Positions 25,691 to 35,773 of a stretch of 64,000 nucleotides of DNA are shown piece after piece (positions within the stretch are counted from its first letter, which is position 1; the number at the start of each line of letters is the position of its first letter). Both the position numbers and the translations under genes were made by a program. The stretch covers positions 1,054,001 through 1,118,000 of the forward strand of contig CAWCIY010000003.1 of NCBI GenBank assembly GCA_963795715.1, read 5' to 3'. The notes below the pieces were generated by a model that worked only from the letters and a program-made list of their open reading frames with translations, was not told the origin of the DNA and made no database searches. This DNA comes from JAFEDN01 sp963795715. GTDB lineage: Bacteria > Pseudomonadota > Gammaproteobacteria > Coxiellales > Coxiellaceae.

Positions 25691-28379
25691 ATGCTTCTGA
25701 AATACCAAAATTTAAATCGACCAGAGAAAGAACTGTTCGATCTCAAAGAATCGGCTATGGAAAGATCCGCCTTCTTTCGGCTGATGAAAAGAAAATCCTG
25801 CAATTAAAAGCATTATTTGTTAGAGCAACGAACAGTGAAGACTGTTGTCGCATATTGCAAAAATTACGAATTCATAAATCCGATGGAGAAAATTTTAAAA
25901 TTACTGAAGTGACAAGTCTCATTAAAAAATTAAAGTCTGAGGGTTTGCTTCATGAAATCAATAACACATGTTCTATTTTTATTTTGCATCAAGTATGGAA
26001 AGATGTGACTTTGCTGCCGGATTTTCTGGCTAAAATCCGCGTGATTCAGAAAACATATCCTACGAAATCGTCATATAGTTATTATAAAGATTCAGAGCTG
26101 TTATTTCGTGATTTTTTATTTAATCTTTATGGCAGTATTTCCGAAAATGAACCTGAATTCTTCTTAAAACAACACAGTATCACCGAATTTAATTTGCAAT
26201 TTGAAAATTTCCTACTAATTCTATTTTTAGAACCTGATTTCGATTGGTTGCTGAGCCGCAAGGATTCATTTAAATCGATTTTAATGGCTACTATCATCCA
26301 TCAATTAATACAGAAAGGAGCTTCTTAGCTCAAAAATTACAGGGTAAAAAGAGAAAGCCTATCCAGAACAGCAGGTTTATCATGATTATTTACGACACAC
26401 TACTACGATACGGCTTTTGTCTTTAGTTAAGTTGAAGCCAGATTGGCAACTTATTTTAGAGCATATGCAAACTCTTAATCATTCAATAGCAAGCAATCAG
26501 CAATTGTCTAATCAAGGTCCTTTATTGTTTAGAATTTTTAGCTGAACTCAAAGAATGTCCACTAGAAATGCAGGTACAATGGCCCCAAGGACAAAGTTTT
26601 TCTGTAAAGAAAACGCTTTCCGTAGAACATTTACAACTACGTATTCAGCAACAAAATGACTGGTTTTCAATTGATGGACGAATTGAAATAGATTCAAAGC
26701 ATATTTTGGAAATAAGGACCTTGTTGCATTTGCTTGAACAATCTGAAGGGCGATTTGTTCCAATGGAAGATGGTAGTTATTTGGCATTAACTCAACATTT
26801 TAAAAATCGATTGTTACAAATGAAAGCTTTGACACAAGAAGCAAAGGATAATTTACGTATACATCGACTAGGCGCTTATTCTTTTAATGAAATCCTTCAG
26901 GATTTTAACCAAGTTCAAATAGACGAATCTTGGCAAAAAACCATGGAGAAGATACAGGCAAGTCAAGTGGCTGATGTCACTCTTCCTCAAGGTTTAACTG
27001 CACAATTACGTCATTATCAATTAGAAGGTTTCCAATGGTTATGTCGATTAGCACAATGGGAGGTCGGGGGATGTTTGGCAGATGATATGGGCTTGGGAAA
27101 AACTTTGCAAGCCATTGCGATTTTACTTAAAAAAGCTGAACATGGACCTAGTTTAGTGATAGCGCCCACATCGGTATGTCATAACTGGATCAACGAGATA
27201 CATCAATTCAGCCCTGAATTAAAAGTGCATTCTTTTGCTGGTGGTATGCGCGATCTTTTAATTGAGCAAGCTAAATCTTATGATGTGATTATTTGCAGTT
27301 ATGGGTTATTGCCAAATTGTATAGATATACTTAAAAAACAAATCTGGCAGGTGTTAGTTTTAGATGAAGCGCAAGCAATTAAAAATTCAAATAGTCAACG
27401 GGCTAAATGTGCTTATCAATTGAAGGCTAATTTTAAATTAGCATTAACTGGAACGCCTATCGAAAATCATTTAGGAGAATTGTGGAGTTTATTTCACTTT
27501 CTTAACCCTGGATTATTAAATTCAGAAAAAGATTTTTTTCAACGTTTCATCATTCCCATTGAGCAAAATAAAAACGCGGTGATCAAAGAGTGTTTAAAAC
27601 TGCTCATTAAACCTTTTATTTTGCGCCGGCTTAAAAATGAAGTACTACAGGAGCTGCCATCCCGAATTGAAAAAACGATTGAGATAACCTTATCAGAATC
27701 TGAAATGGCCTTTTATCAGGCTATTCGTGAACAAGCTTTGGAAAATATTGCCCAAAATGATAAGCAAAAAGCAGGTCAAAAACGAATTAAAATCTTAGCC
27801 GAAATTATGCGCCTACGACAAGTATGCTGTCACCCTGCCTTAATTAATTCTGAAATAACGATGGAAAGTAGCAAATTAAAACAGTTGGACTACTTGCTGG
27901 ATGAATTATTTGAAAACAATCACAAGGCTTTAATTTTTAGTCAATTCGTCGGTTATCTTGCGATAGTTCGCGACTTACTGGATCGCAAAAAGATGCGCTA
28001 TCAATATTTAGATGGGAGTACTCCAGCAACTGTCAGAAAAGATTTAATTCAGGACTTCCAAGCTGGCAAAAGTGATTTTTTCCTGCTGAGTTTAAAAGCT
28101 GGAGGTGTAGGGCTTAACCTTACCGCAGCCGATTATGTTATTTTATTAGATCCTTGGTGGAATCCTGCAGTAGAAGATCAAGCTGCGGATCGCGCCCATC
28201 GCCTGGGACAACAAAAACCAGTCACTATCTACAGATTTATAAGTTTAAATACCATCGAAGAAAAAATTTTGCAATTGCATCAGCATAAACGCCATTTAGC
28301 CGATGATATTTTAAGCGGTTCTGGAGAGAGCGCTCAATTAACCGAAGAACAGCTTTTGTCGATGATTAAGAATCTGTAA
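25691..28379 (+). pseudogene. SNF2-family ATPase, N-terminal part frameshifted
   Basis: The intact C-terminal frame (26568-28379, 603 codons) holds a complete SNF2 motor. It contains a Walker A DDMGLGKT, LDEAQAIKN (Walker B type), ALTGTPIENH, and the helicase C part with FLLSLKAGGVGLNLTAADYV and DPWWNPAVEDQAADRAHRLGQ. Upstream, pieces of the same protein lie in different frames: a start at 25691, 25747-26328, about 26340-26545. At least three indels therefore separate the likely start from the motor. The ATP-driven enzyme would act on DNA-protein complexes. The motor part could still be translated separately, but I see no strong start. Confidence 0.8.
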
Positions 28380-28468
28380 TATTCTGAAAAATAAGGATTT
28401 TAGATATTTGTTTGACATATCTAATAAATAAGTATAAATTTGTTAGGTATATCAAACGAAATAATAAT

Positions 28469-29776
28469 ATGAGAATTGATACTCTTTTAAAATGGAACCG
28501 CTGGGGTTCGAATGCTTTAGAAAGTGGCCGCAAACGAGAAGTTACTGCGGATATTGTGTATTTTATGCACACAGAAGAGGTTGTTACGCTTACTGGTTTG
28601 CGTCGATCAGGAAAATCCACAATTTTATATCAAATTATGGATTCTCTAGAAGGTGAGGGCGTTGCACAAAAAGCCATGCTGCATGTTAATTTTGAAGAAC
28701 CTGCGCTTGCACCTTTTCTTACATTAGAGTTGCTAGATATTTTATATCAAATTTACAGGTCACAAGTTTATCCTACTGGCAAAGCATATTTATTTTTTGA
28801 TGAGATTCAAAATGTTCCAGAATGGGAACGGTGGGTGCGAGCTAGAAATGAGACTGAAAATATAAAAATTTTTATAACTGGATCCTCTTCCAAATTGATG
28901 TCACGCGAACTGGCTACTTTATTAACTGGACGTCACGTTAATTTTAATATACATCCGTTGAATTTAACTGAATTACTGGAATTTAAGTCGATTAATATCC
29001 CTGCAAAGCCATGGCCTTTTTCACCACCAGCGGAAATTGCTCATGCTATCCATTTTTATTTGCGATGGGGAAGCTTACCTCGAATTGTGCTTGCGAAAGA
29101 AGATAAAAGCCGAGTGAAAATTCTAGTGCAATATTTTGATGATATTTTGCTAAAGGATTTAGCAATGCGTCATAATATTCGCGATTTACTTACTTTACGT
29201 GCTTTAGCTGTGCATTTAATGACGCATACTGGCTCTTTAATTAGTTTTAATCGACTTGGGAACTTATTTGGTGTATCTACAATGCTGGTTCAAGACTATT
29301 GCCAATATTTGCAAGAAACATTTTTATTAGAATTAATGCCATTTTTTAGTTTAAAAATAGCAGAACGGCAGCGCAATCCACAAAAAATTTATGCATTAGA
29401 TTGTGGCTTACGCAATCAAACTAGTTTGTCGTTATCACCTGATCAAGGCAAATCAATAGAATCAGTAGTCTTTAATACTTTAAAACAGCAAGGATACGCT
29501 GTTTATTATTGGAAGAATCGTGGGGAAGTTGATTTTGTCGTACATGAGGGGAATAAGATCATATCTTTGGTGCAAGTGATGTTTGAAGGCTTCAATGATC
29601 AAAAAACTTTAAAGCGTGAGCTTGAGGCATTAAAAGAAGCAATGAAATCATTTCCTCAGGCGAAGCCTTGTCTTATTGTATCTCAAAGTGATATTCCGGA
29701 TAATATAGCTGATCTTACTTTCATTCATATCATCCCATTGTGGCAGTTTTTATTAAATCCGGAAGTTATTCAATAG
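28469..29776 (+). CDS. AAA ATPase with DUF4143 nuclease-like domain
   Basis: This protein of about 435 residues (from the ATG at 28469) has an AAA_14 ATPase: GLRRSGKSTILYQ (Walker A, about 45) and YLFFDEIQNVPEW (Walker B, about 108). A C-terminal DUF4143 part follows, with VYYWKNRGEVDFVV resembling a PD-(D/E)xK nuclease core. Such proteins are widespread in bacteria and often duplicated; their role is unknown, and defence or toxin-related functions have been proposed. A longer frame begins at 28412. Confidence 0.88.
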   Translation: MRIDTLLKWNRWGSNALESGRKREVTADIVYFMHTEEVVTLTGLRRSGKSTILYQIMDSLEGEGVAQKAMLHVNFEEPALAPFLTLELLDILYQIYRSQVYPTGKAYLFFDEIQNVPEWERWVRARNETENIKIFITGSSSKLMSRELATLLTGRHVNFNIHPLNLTELLEFKSINIPAKPWPFSPPAEIAHAIHFYLRWGSLPRIVLAKEDKSRVKILVQYFDDILLKDLAMRHNIRDLLTLRALAVHLMTHTGSLISFNRLGNLFGVSTMLVQDYCQYLQETFLLELMPFFSLKIAERQRNPQKIYALDCGLRNQTSLSLSPDQGKSIESVVFNTLKQQGYAVYYWKNRGEVDFVVHEGNKIISLVQVMFEGFNDQKTLKRELEALKEAMKSFPQAKPCLIVSQSDIPDNIADLTFIHIIPLWQFLLNPEVIQ

Positions 29777-29778
29777 TG

Positions 29779-30993
29779 TTAACTTAGAAGTTCTTTGGTG
29801 GCGTTTTCTTTCCAGGGATAATTTACTTTCTTAAAAAAGAAGTAAAAAAATAACATAATCGTGCTGATAATTAAAAATATAGCTAAGACCTGATACAAAT
29901 AGCTTATTTTTAAGAAATTACCCAATGTTAACACAATTCCGCAAAAAAAATAACGAATAAAAGCTTGCATGGCGCTGGCTGCTCCGCGATTAACTTCAAA
30001 TCCTTGCATTGCCAATGTGAGTGACAATGGTGCTGTGACACCACATAAAAATCCTAAAATAAACGCAAATACAGTGATTATCCATAAATTATCAAAGTAA
30101 AATGAAACGATCATTCCCAGCGCCAAAAACAAAAAATTAATAATTAAACAATAAATAAATAATTTTTCTGATTCGAAGCGCTTGAGGAAAGTCGACATAG
30201 CCAGAGCGCCGATTAATAATCCCATTGCGTAGGGAATACACATTAACCCGTTGATTATGGAGTTTAAGCCAAGATGATGGAAGATGAATGGCATCAAACT
30301 ATAATAACCTAGAGTAAGACTCATAATTAAACTGGATAATAGGCTAAAAAGTAAAAATGAGGGTAATTTTCTTAATTCGAAGTAAGTTTTTAATTGCTGT
30401 AATAATTTTTTCTTGTATTGTGGTATCTGTTGTGTTTCCGGCATAAAATTCCAAAGTACAATGAATGACATTAAGTTGACAGCCGCTAAAACATAGAAAG
30501 AGATTTGCCAGGATGAAAGGTATTGGGTTAGGCCGCCGAAAAAAGGGGCAATCGCCGGAGAAATTTGACTAAACATGGCAAAATAAGAAAAGCCTTTTCT
30601 GAGTGAATCATGGTCGTGGCAGACATCTACGATGAGTGCTCTCGATATCACTGGCGTCGCTGCCATTCCCAAAGCAGTGATGAAGCGGGCCATATATAAC
30701 ATTTGAATGCTGTTACTGACTGCTGATAATAAAAAGCCGAAAATCGCAATGGCAAAGGCTAAGAACAAGGCTTTTTTGCGCCCATAATTATCGCTGTAAG
30801 TACCATAGAACAGTTGTGCTACTGCCATGGCGAGTAGATATGTGATAATTAATCCCTTGGTAGCCGCTTGGGTAGTTGAGAGGCTTTGCATAATGTAGGG
30901 TAACGAGGGATTGATAAAGTCCATCGCCATCAAGCCGATTATCAAGGTTAAACAGGCGAAGAAAATTACTCTTTGCTGGTAATTGTTTTTCAC
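29779..30993 (-). CDS. MFS multidrug transporter (Bcr/CflA-like)
   Basis: This protein has about 404 residues from the GTG at 30993, with twelve predicted membrane segments. The MFS motif A region is YGTYSDNYGRKKALF (about residue 70) and the N terminus MDFINPSLPYIMQSL is typical of the Bcr/CflA drug exporters. The frame is open further upstream to 31206 but would overlap the NUDIX gene for 200 bases; the GTG with GAAGG before it, 13 bases after the NUDIX stop, is more likely. The pair probably forms an operon. Confidence 0.88.
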   Translation of the reverse strand: MKNNYQQRVIFFACLTLIIGLMAMDFINPSLPYIMQSLSTTQAATKGLIITYLLAMAVAQLFYGTYSDNYGRKKALFLAFAIAIFGFLLSAVSNSIQMLYMARFITALGMAATPVISRALIVDVCHDHDSLRKGFSYFAMFSQISPAIAPFFGGLTQYLSSWQISFYVLAAVNLMSFIVLWNFMPETQQIPQYKKKLLQQLKTYFELRKLPSFLLFSLLSSLIMSLTLGYYSLMPFIFHHLGLNSIINGLMCIPYAMGLLIGALAMSTFLKRFESEKLFIYCLIINFLFLALGMIVSFYFDNLWIITVFAFILGFLCGVTAPLSLTLAMQGFEVNRGAASAMQAFIRYFFCGIVLTLGNFLKISYLYQVLAIFLIISTIMLFFYFFFKKVNYPWKENATKELLS

Positions 30994-31006
30994 TTTACCT
31001 TCATTT

Positions 31007-31438
31007 TTATTTTTTAAAAAATTCCGATTCGAGTGCAGTGGCAATAATTTGATTATGATCAAATGCCAAAGGCGGCAATGAACAGAGCGGGAACCAAGCA
31101 AAAGAAACGGCATCGTCGCCGGCTTGACCGGTTTGCTCTTTATCAATAAAAGCGAGAAAAGCAATACTGATGGTTCTTCCACGGGGATCACGGCCTGGCA
31201 GCCCAAAACAATGAAACTGCTTTAAAAAAGCAGGAGCCAGGTGTGTTTCTTCCCATAATTCACGCCGGGCGGCATCTTCTAAATCTTCATCCGCTTCGAT
31301 AAAACCACCAGGTAAAGCCCATTGGCCTGCAAATGGCGGATTCCCCCGTAAAATCAAAGCGATTTGTTGAGGTTTAGGCGCCGGTTTAATACAGATTATA
31401 TCGACTGTGACAGCGATGAGATTATTGCGCATAAACAT
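31007..31438 (-). CDS. NUDIX hydrolase
   Basis: This 143-residue protein has a complete Nudix box GGFIEADEDLEDAARREL followed by WEETHL (about residues 44-67), which binds Mg2+ and hydrolyses nucleoside-diphosphate-linked compounds. The overall pattern (NPPFAGQWALPGG, PGRDPRGRTISIAF) resembles ADP-ribose pyrophosphatase or the NrtR/8-oxo-dGTPase type. The ATG at 31432 has the better-placed AGG, so the true start may be two codons downstream. Confidence 0.92.
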   Translation of the reverse strand: MFMRNNLIAVTVDIICIKPAPKPQQIALILRGNPPFAGQWALPGGFIEADEDLEDAARRELWEETHLAPAFLKQFHCFGLPGRDPRGRTISIAFLAFIDKEQTGQAGDDAVSFAWFPLCSLPPLAFDHNQIIATALESEFFKK

Positions 31439-31492
31439 CCTATTTTTAAGGATTTATGTTACAATACGGCGATAAAATAATCAAGGTAAAAT

Positions 31493-32782
31493 ATGCAATC
31501 ACCTCGCGTAGGCTTTATCAGCTTAGGTTGTCCCAAGGCTTTGGTCGATTCTGAAAGAATCATCACTCAACTGCGTGCTCAGGGTTACGAATTATCTCCC
31601 ACGTTTTCTAAGTCAGATGTGGTGATAGTCAATACCTGCGGATTTATAGAATCTGCGGTAGAAGAATCCATTGCCACTATTCAAGAAGCGTTGGCAGAAA
31701 ACGGTAAAGTGATAGTGACCGGTTGTCTAGGAGTGAAAGCAGATTTAATACGGCAGCGTTGTCCTGAAGTATTGCATATCAGCGGGCCACAATCCTATGA
31801 ATCCGTGGTGCAAGCTGTAAACCGGCAATTACCGCCGCCCTCTTTGGATTCGTTTACCAGCTTAGTACCGCCACAAGGAATTAAATTGACTCCTCGGCAT
31901 TATGCCTATTTAAAAATTTCGGAGGGCTGCAATCATCGTTGCTCTTTTTGTATTATTCCTAGTATGAGGGGTAAGCTGGTAAGCAGACCTTTGGCGGAAG
32001 TGATATCCGAAGCCAAAAAATTGGCCGCAGCGGGAGTGAAGGAGTTGTTAGTTATTTCCCAGGACACCAGCGCTTACGGCGTGGATATGCAATATCAACA
32101 GGACACCCGTTTTATTAATTTATGTGCGGCATTGGGGGAGCTGGGCATTTGGGTTCGATTGCATTATGTGTATCCTTACCCGCATGTGGATGCAGTCATT
32201 CCATACATGGCGGAAGGGAAAATTTTGCCTTATTTAGATATTCCTTTTCAACACGCAAGCCCACGGGTTTTGCGGTTGATGAAACGACCCGCCAATGCCG
32301 AAAATGTTTTACAACGGATTCAAACTTGGCGTGAGATCTGTCCAGAGATCACCCTTCGCAGCACCTTCATTGTTGGTTTCCCAGGTGAAACAGAAGCGGA
32401 ATTTGAAGAGTTATTAGAATTTTTGAGTGCGGCACAGTTAGACCGTGTAGGTTGCTTTAAATACTCTCCAGTGCAAGGCGCTTCTGCCAATAATCTTTCT
32501 GATCCCATACCCGCGGAAATTCAGCAAGAACGTTATGAACGATTTATGGCTCATCAAGCCGTGATCAGCAATCAGAAATTGAAGAACAAAATAGGCCAAG
32601 AGTGTGTGGTTTTGGTGGATCAGGTGGACGAGGAAGGTGCGATTGCCCGTAGTCCTGGCGATGCGCCGGAAATTGATGGGGTTGTCTATATTGAAGATGG
32701 CCACACGCTTAAAATTGGCGAATTTGTTAAGGTAAAGATTACGGATAGCTCTGAATACGATCTTTATGCCACGCGAGCGTAA
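31493..32782 (+). CDS. rimO: Ribosomal protein S12 methylthiotransferase RimO
   Basis: RimO adds a methylthio group to an aspartate of ribosomal protein S12, using two 4Fe-4S clusters and radical SAM chemistry. The 429-residue protein has the N-terminal UPF0004 domain (GCPKALVDSERI, NTCGFIESAVEES, VTGCLGVK), the radical SAM CNHRCSFC motif at residues 146-153 and a C-terminal TRAM domain. It is divergent from the NUDIX gene. As a Fe-S enzyme it would depend on the suf products nearby. Confidence 0.97.
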   Translation: MQSPRVGFISLGCPKALVDSERIITQLRAQGYELSPTFSKSDVVIVNTCGFIESAVEESIATIQEALAENGKVIVTGCLGVKADLIRQRCPEVLHISGPQSYESVVQAVNRQLPPPSLDSFTSLVPPQGIKLTPRHYAYLKISEGCNHRCSFCIIPSMRGKLVSRPLAEVISEAKKLAAAGVKELLVISQDTSAYGVDMQYQQDTRFINLCAALGELGIWVRLHYVYPYPHVDAVIPYMAEGKILPYLDIPFQHASPRVLRLMKRPANAENVLQRIQTWREICPEITLRSTFIVGFPGETEAEFEELLEFLSAAQLDRVGCFKYSPVQGASANNLSDPIPAEIQQERYERFMAHQAVISNQKLKNKIGQECVVLVDQVDEEGAIARSPGDAPEIDGVVYIEDGHTLKIGEFVKVKITDSSEYDLYATRA

Positions 32783-32803
32783 GCGAAGGCTTCGCTCACG
32801 CTC
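32775..32803. repeat. Short inverted repeat at the rimO 3' end
   Basis: GAGCGTAAGCGAAG and CTTCGCTCACGCTC are inverted with one mismatch and almost no loop, overlapping the rimO stop. It may form a terminator-like structure or be a dispersed palindromic element like that at 33203. Confidence 0.35.
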
Positions 32804-32815
32804 TTAATGACAAGG

Positions 32816-33118
32816 TTAACTTAGGGGTGGATTGGGAGGGGGAACCATGTGATCATCATGTGGCTCCTTGCATTTACATTTATCACAAACTTGTCCTGTT
32901 TTGCATCGTCCCAAACATTTGCTACCTGCTAAAAATATCAGTATTATTGAGGCTACACCGACAACAATATAGATAATTCTTTCTACGGCGGGCCAGGTTC
33001 CGACTAAATGATAAACTAAATTATAACCAAAAATCCCGACCAAACCCCAGTTAATGCCGCCGATAACGGTTAGTATTAGGCAGATCCACCCGAATATAGA
33101 GCATTTTTTATGCATCAT
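32816..33118 (-). CDS. DUF378 family membrane protein
   Basis: This 100-residue protein has two membrane segments (about 8-30 and 42-62). The DUF378 pattern WICLILTVIGGINWGLVGIF and a Cys-rich tail (CLGRCKTGQVCDKCKCKEP) follow. The tail could bind metal, which is unusual for the family and is inference. Function unknown. Confidence 0.8.
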   Translation of the reverse strand: MMHKKCSIFGWICLILTVIGGINWGLVGIFGYNLVYHLVGTWPAVERIIYIVVGVASIILIFLAGSKCLGRCKTGQVCDKCKCKEPHDDHMVPPPNPPLS

Positions 33119-33202
33119 AAAAGCCTCCGCAATGAAGGTATATATTCTAATTATAGCAGGACAGCCATTCCCGGGATTAATTCCTTACGTGATGGGGGAA
33201 TT

Positions 33203-33236
33203 CTCAAGGGGGAGAATCGCGATTCTCCCCCTTGAG
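33203..33236. repeat. Perfect 34-bp palindrome
   Basis: CTCAAGGGGGAGAATC and its exact complement flank a central GC, giving a 34-bp perfect palindrome between two minus-strand genes. It could be a terminator stem or a dispersed repetitive element. There is no T-run after it. Confidence 0.7.
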
Positions 33237-33288
33237 CGCGAGCGCAGGCTTTGCCGAGCATCGCGTAAAAACAGGGAATAGCAGGAGC

Positions 33289-33966
33289 CTAGTCTGGCAT
33301 TTTGTTATCTTGTGGATCGGTAGGGTGATAAAACTGCTGGCCTATTTTAATTCTTTCCCGATCATTTTTTAGCCGCCAACGGTTGGTATCCCGTAACGAA
33401 TAAATGCATCCACAATATTCTTGTTGATAAAATTGTTCGCGTTTAGAAATTTCAATCATTCTGGCGGAGCCGCCTTCCTTTCGCCAATTAAAAGTCCAGT
33501 AAATCATTTCAGGATAAGAAGCGGCCGCTCGAACCCCGCAGTCATTAATTTGATCCATATTTTTCCAGCGAGAAATACCTAAAGAACTGGTGATGATCTT
33601 AAATCCATGTTCATGAGCATACAAAGCGGTTCGCTGAAAGCGCATATCAAAACACATAGTACAACGAATTCCGCGTTCTGGTTCATTTTCCATACCTCGA
33701 GCGCGTTTGAACCATTCATCAGTATCATAATCCGCATCAACAAACGGAACCTTATGTTTTTCGGCGAAACGGATATTTTCATTTTTGCGCAGTAAATATT
33801 CTTCTAATGGGTGGATATTGGGATTGTAAAAAAAGATAGTATAGTCAATTTTCGATGCCAAAAGACGCTCCATAACTTCCCCAGAACAAGGAGCACAGCA
33901 GGAGTGCAGCAATAATCGCTCTCCTTTAATAGGTAAAGTCAATAAAGAAGGTATAGACATAAACAA
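33289..33966 (-). CDS. queH: Epoxyqueuosine reductase QueH
   Basis: QueH performs the last step of queuosine tRNA modification, reducing epoxyqueuosine. The 225-residue protein shows LLLHSCCAPCSGEVME (about 19-34), IFFYNPNIHPLEEY, RCTMCFDMR (about 103) and a C-terminal YCGCIYSL; these cysteines bind an Fe-S cluster and form the active site. The start may be the first or the third codon (both ATG). Confidence 0.94.
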   Translation of the reverse strand: MFMSIPSLLTLPIKGERLLLHSCCAPCSGEVMERLLASKIDYTIFFYNPNIHPLEEYLLRKNENIRFAEKHKVPFVDADYDTDEWFKRARGMENEPERGIRCTMCFDMRFQRTALYAHEHGFKIITSSLGISRWKNMDQINDCGVRAAASYPEMIYWTFNWRKEGGSARMIEISKREQFYQQEYCGCIYSLRDTNRWRLKNDRERIKIGQQFYHPTDPQDNKMPD

Positions 33967-34072
33967 GATTTTGGACTAGAAATGTTCACCTTGTCAAATT
34001 ATTGACTTCATAACTTATACAAGCTATCATAACGCCCTAACTGAACAGTGCAGGTAGGTGAAAGAGGTAAAT

Positions 34073-34498
34073 ATGCAAAAACTCCGATTTGTCGTCAAAA
34101 TTCTCGTGGTTTCTTTTTGCGCTGCCTTAATGCTGGGCTGCCATAAATCTAACGGGAATCAACCCGAGGACCAACCCGCTTCCGCACCAGACGCTCCCAC
34201 TATTTCCGCACCTAAAGACGGAGAGCCGAATTCCACTGGTAAAATTACCGTTTCCTGGTCTTCAATTCGGCATAAAGGAGGTTTAGGTTCTACTTGGAAT
34301 GTGGTGGATAATGAAGATACTGTTTTTAACAGTGTTGAAATCAATACTAGTCCCGATGGGCAAAATGCAAGCGCACAACTCAGTTTAGATCCAATTGAAC
34401 CTTCACATACTTTAGCAGTCACTCTGTGTAATAGGGATGGATGTACTTCCAGTACAAATACAATAAAAATCACCATAGCCCCAACACCCCATCAATAG
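34073..34498 (+). CDS. Lipoprotein with fibronectin-III-like fold
   Basis: This 141-residue protein starts MQKLRFVVKILVVSFCAALM and has a lipobox LMLGC, so it should be lipid-modified at Cys23. A Pro/Ala-rich linker follows and then a beta-rich domain (GKITVSWSSI, TLAVTLCNRDGC) resembling a fibronectin type III module. AGAGG precedes the ATG at 34073. Function unknown. Confidence 0.7.
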   Translation: MQKLRFVVKILVVSFCAALMLGCHKSNGNQPEDQPASAPDAPTISAPKDGEPNSTGKITVSWSSIRHKGGLGSTWNVVDNEDTVFNSVEINTSPDGQNASAQLSLDPIEPSHTLAVTLCNRDGCTSSTNTIKITIAPTPHQ

Positions 34499-34537
34499 CC
34501 TGTGGTATTGAGAACAGGGATTCAGTAGAATAACAGG

Positions 34538-35773
34538 ATGATTCCATTGATGCGTGCAGTGTTTACTAGGAAAATGTTGGCTGTTTTCTTCCTGGGTATT
34601 TCGTCAGGCCTTCCTCTATTATTGATTGGCGGAACTCTTAAAGCTTGGATGCATGATGAAGGCATCAATATTATCACGATTGGGTTATTCGCCTATGTAG
34701 GCCTGCCCTATACCATAAAATTTGTCTGGTCCCCTCTTATGGACCGATTTGTTCCTCCTTTCTTGGACCGGCGGCGGGGCTGGATGCTGATTTGGCAGAT
34801 TTGTCTTTTATTCAGCATCGGATTAATGGCATGGATCAAACCAGCCGCCCATACTTTCTTACTAGCCAGCGCCTGTATGCTGATTGCTTTTTTTAGCGCC
34901 AGTCAGGATATTGTGATCAATGCCTATACCAGAGAGATTCTGGATGAAGAAGAGTTAGGGTTTGGATTTTCTTTAGGAATTGCCGGCTACCGGATTGGGA
35001 TGGTAATCGCCAGTGCAGGGGCTTTACCCTTGGCCGATATCTTAGGCTGGCATAAAACTTATCTGCTGATGGCTTGTGGAATGGTGATTGGTATCCTCAC
35101 CTCTATTTTGGCTCCCAAAGTTAAAGACCTCATACATCCGACGACCTTGGAATCGGCTGTGATTGAACCTTTTAAACAGTTTTTTAGCCGCAACGGCGCT
35201 TGGATTATCTTACTGTTCATTCTATTTTATAAATTAGGCGACCAAATGGCGACTGATTTGTTAAACCCTTTTTACCTAGATTTGGGTTTTACCAAAATAC
35301 AGATCGGATTGCTGGGTAAAAATTTTGGTCTAGGCGCTATGATAGCCGGTGGTTTAATCGGTGGATTGTTATTAATAAAATGGGGAATCTATAGATCGTT
35401 ATGGATTTTTGGCTTTTTACAGGCTTTTGCAATTTTAACGTTTACCTTATTATTGCAGCAAGCGAGTTTGATCATGTTAGCGGCTGTCATCACCATCGAG
35501 AATTTGGCCAGTGGTATGGCTGGGGCTTCGTACGCGGCCTATATGGCGAGTCTCTGTGATAAGCGCTATACCGCCACACAATATGCGTTATTTTCTAGTT
35601 TAATCGGCGTTACCCGGGTTTTTTTTGTTTCTGGAGATGGATGGTTGGTAAAACATTTGGGATGGGGAAACTTTTTTATTTTGTCCACTTTGTTGGCCGT
35701 CCCTGGATTTGTATTACTTTGGCGACTGTCTCAAATGGACAAAACCCTTAAAATGTCGGAAACAACGGCTTGA
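34538..35773 (+). CDS. ampG: AmpG-like MFS permease
   Basis: This 411-residue protein has about twelve membrane segments. It shows the AmpG-family pattern LGISSGLPLLLIGGTLKAWM and LPYTIKFVWSPLMDRFVPP at the start. Next come DRRRGWMLIWQ, then FSASQDIVINAYTREIL. AmpG imports anhydro-muropeptides for cell-wall recycling. Legionellales carry several AmpG-like paralogues, some with other substrates, so the symbol is tentative. It converges with the next gene and overlaps its 3' end by 43 bases. Confidence 0.85.
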   Translation: MIPLMRAVFTRKMLAVFFLGISSGLPLLLIGGTLKAWMHDEGINIITIGLFAYVGLPYTIKFVWSPLMDRFVPPFLDRRRGWMLIWQICLLFSIGLMAWIKPAAHTFLLASACMLIAFFSASQDIVINAYTREILDEEELGFGFSLGIAGYRIGMVIASAGALPLADILGWHKTYLLMACGMVIGILTSILAPKVKDLIHPTTLESAVIEPFKQFFSRNGAWIILLFILFYKLGDQMATDLLNPFYLDLGFTKIQIGLLGKNFGLGAMIAGGLIGGLLLIKWGIYRSLWIFGFLQAFAILTFTLLLQQASLIMLAAVITIENLASGMAGASYAAYMASLCDKRYTATQYALFSSLIGVTRVFFVSGDGWLVKHLGWGNFFILSTLLAVPGFVLLWRLSQMDKTLKMSETTA

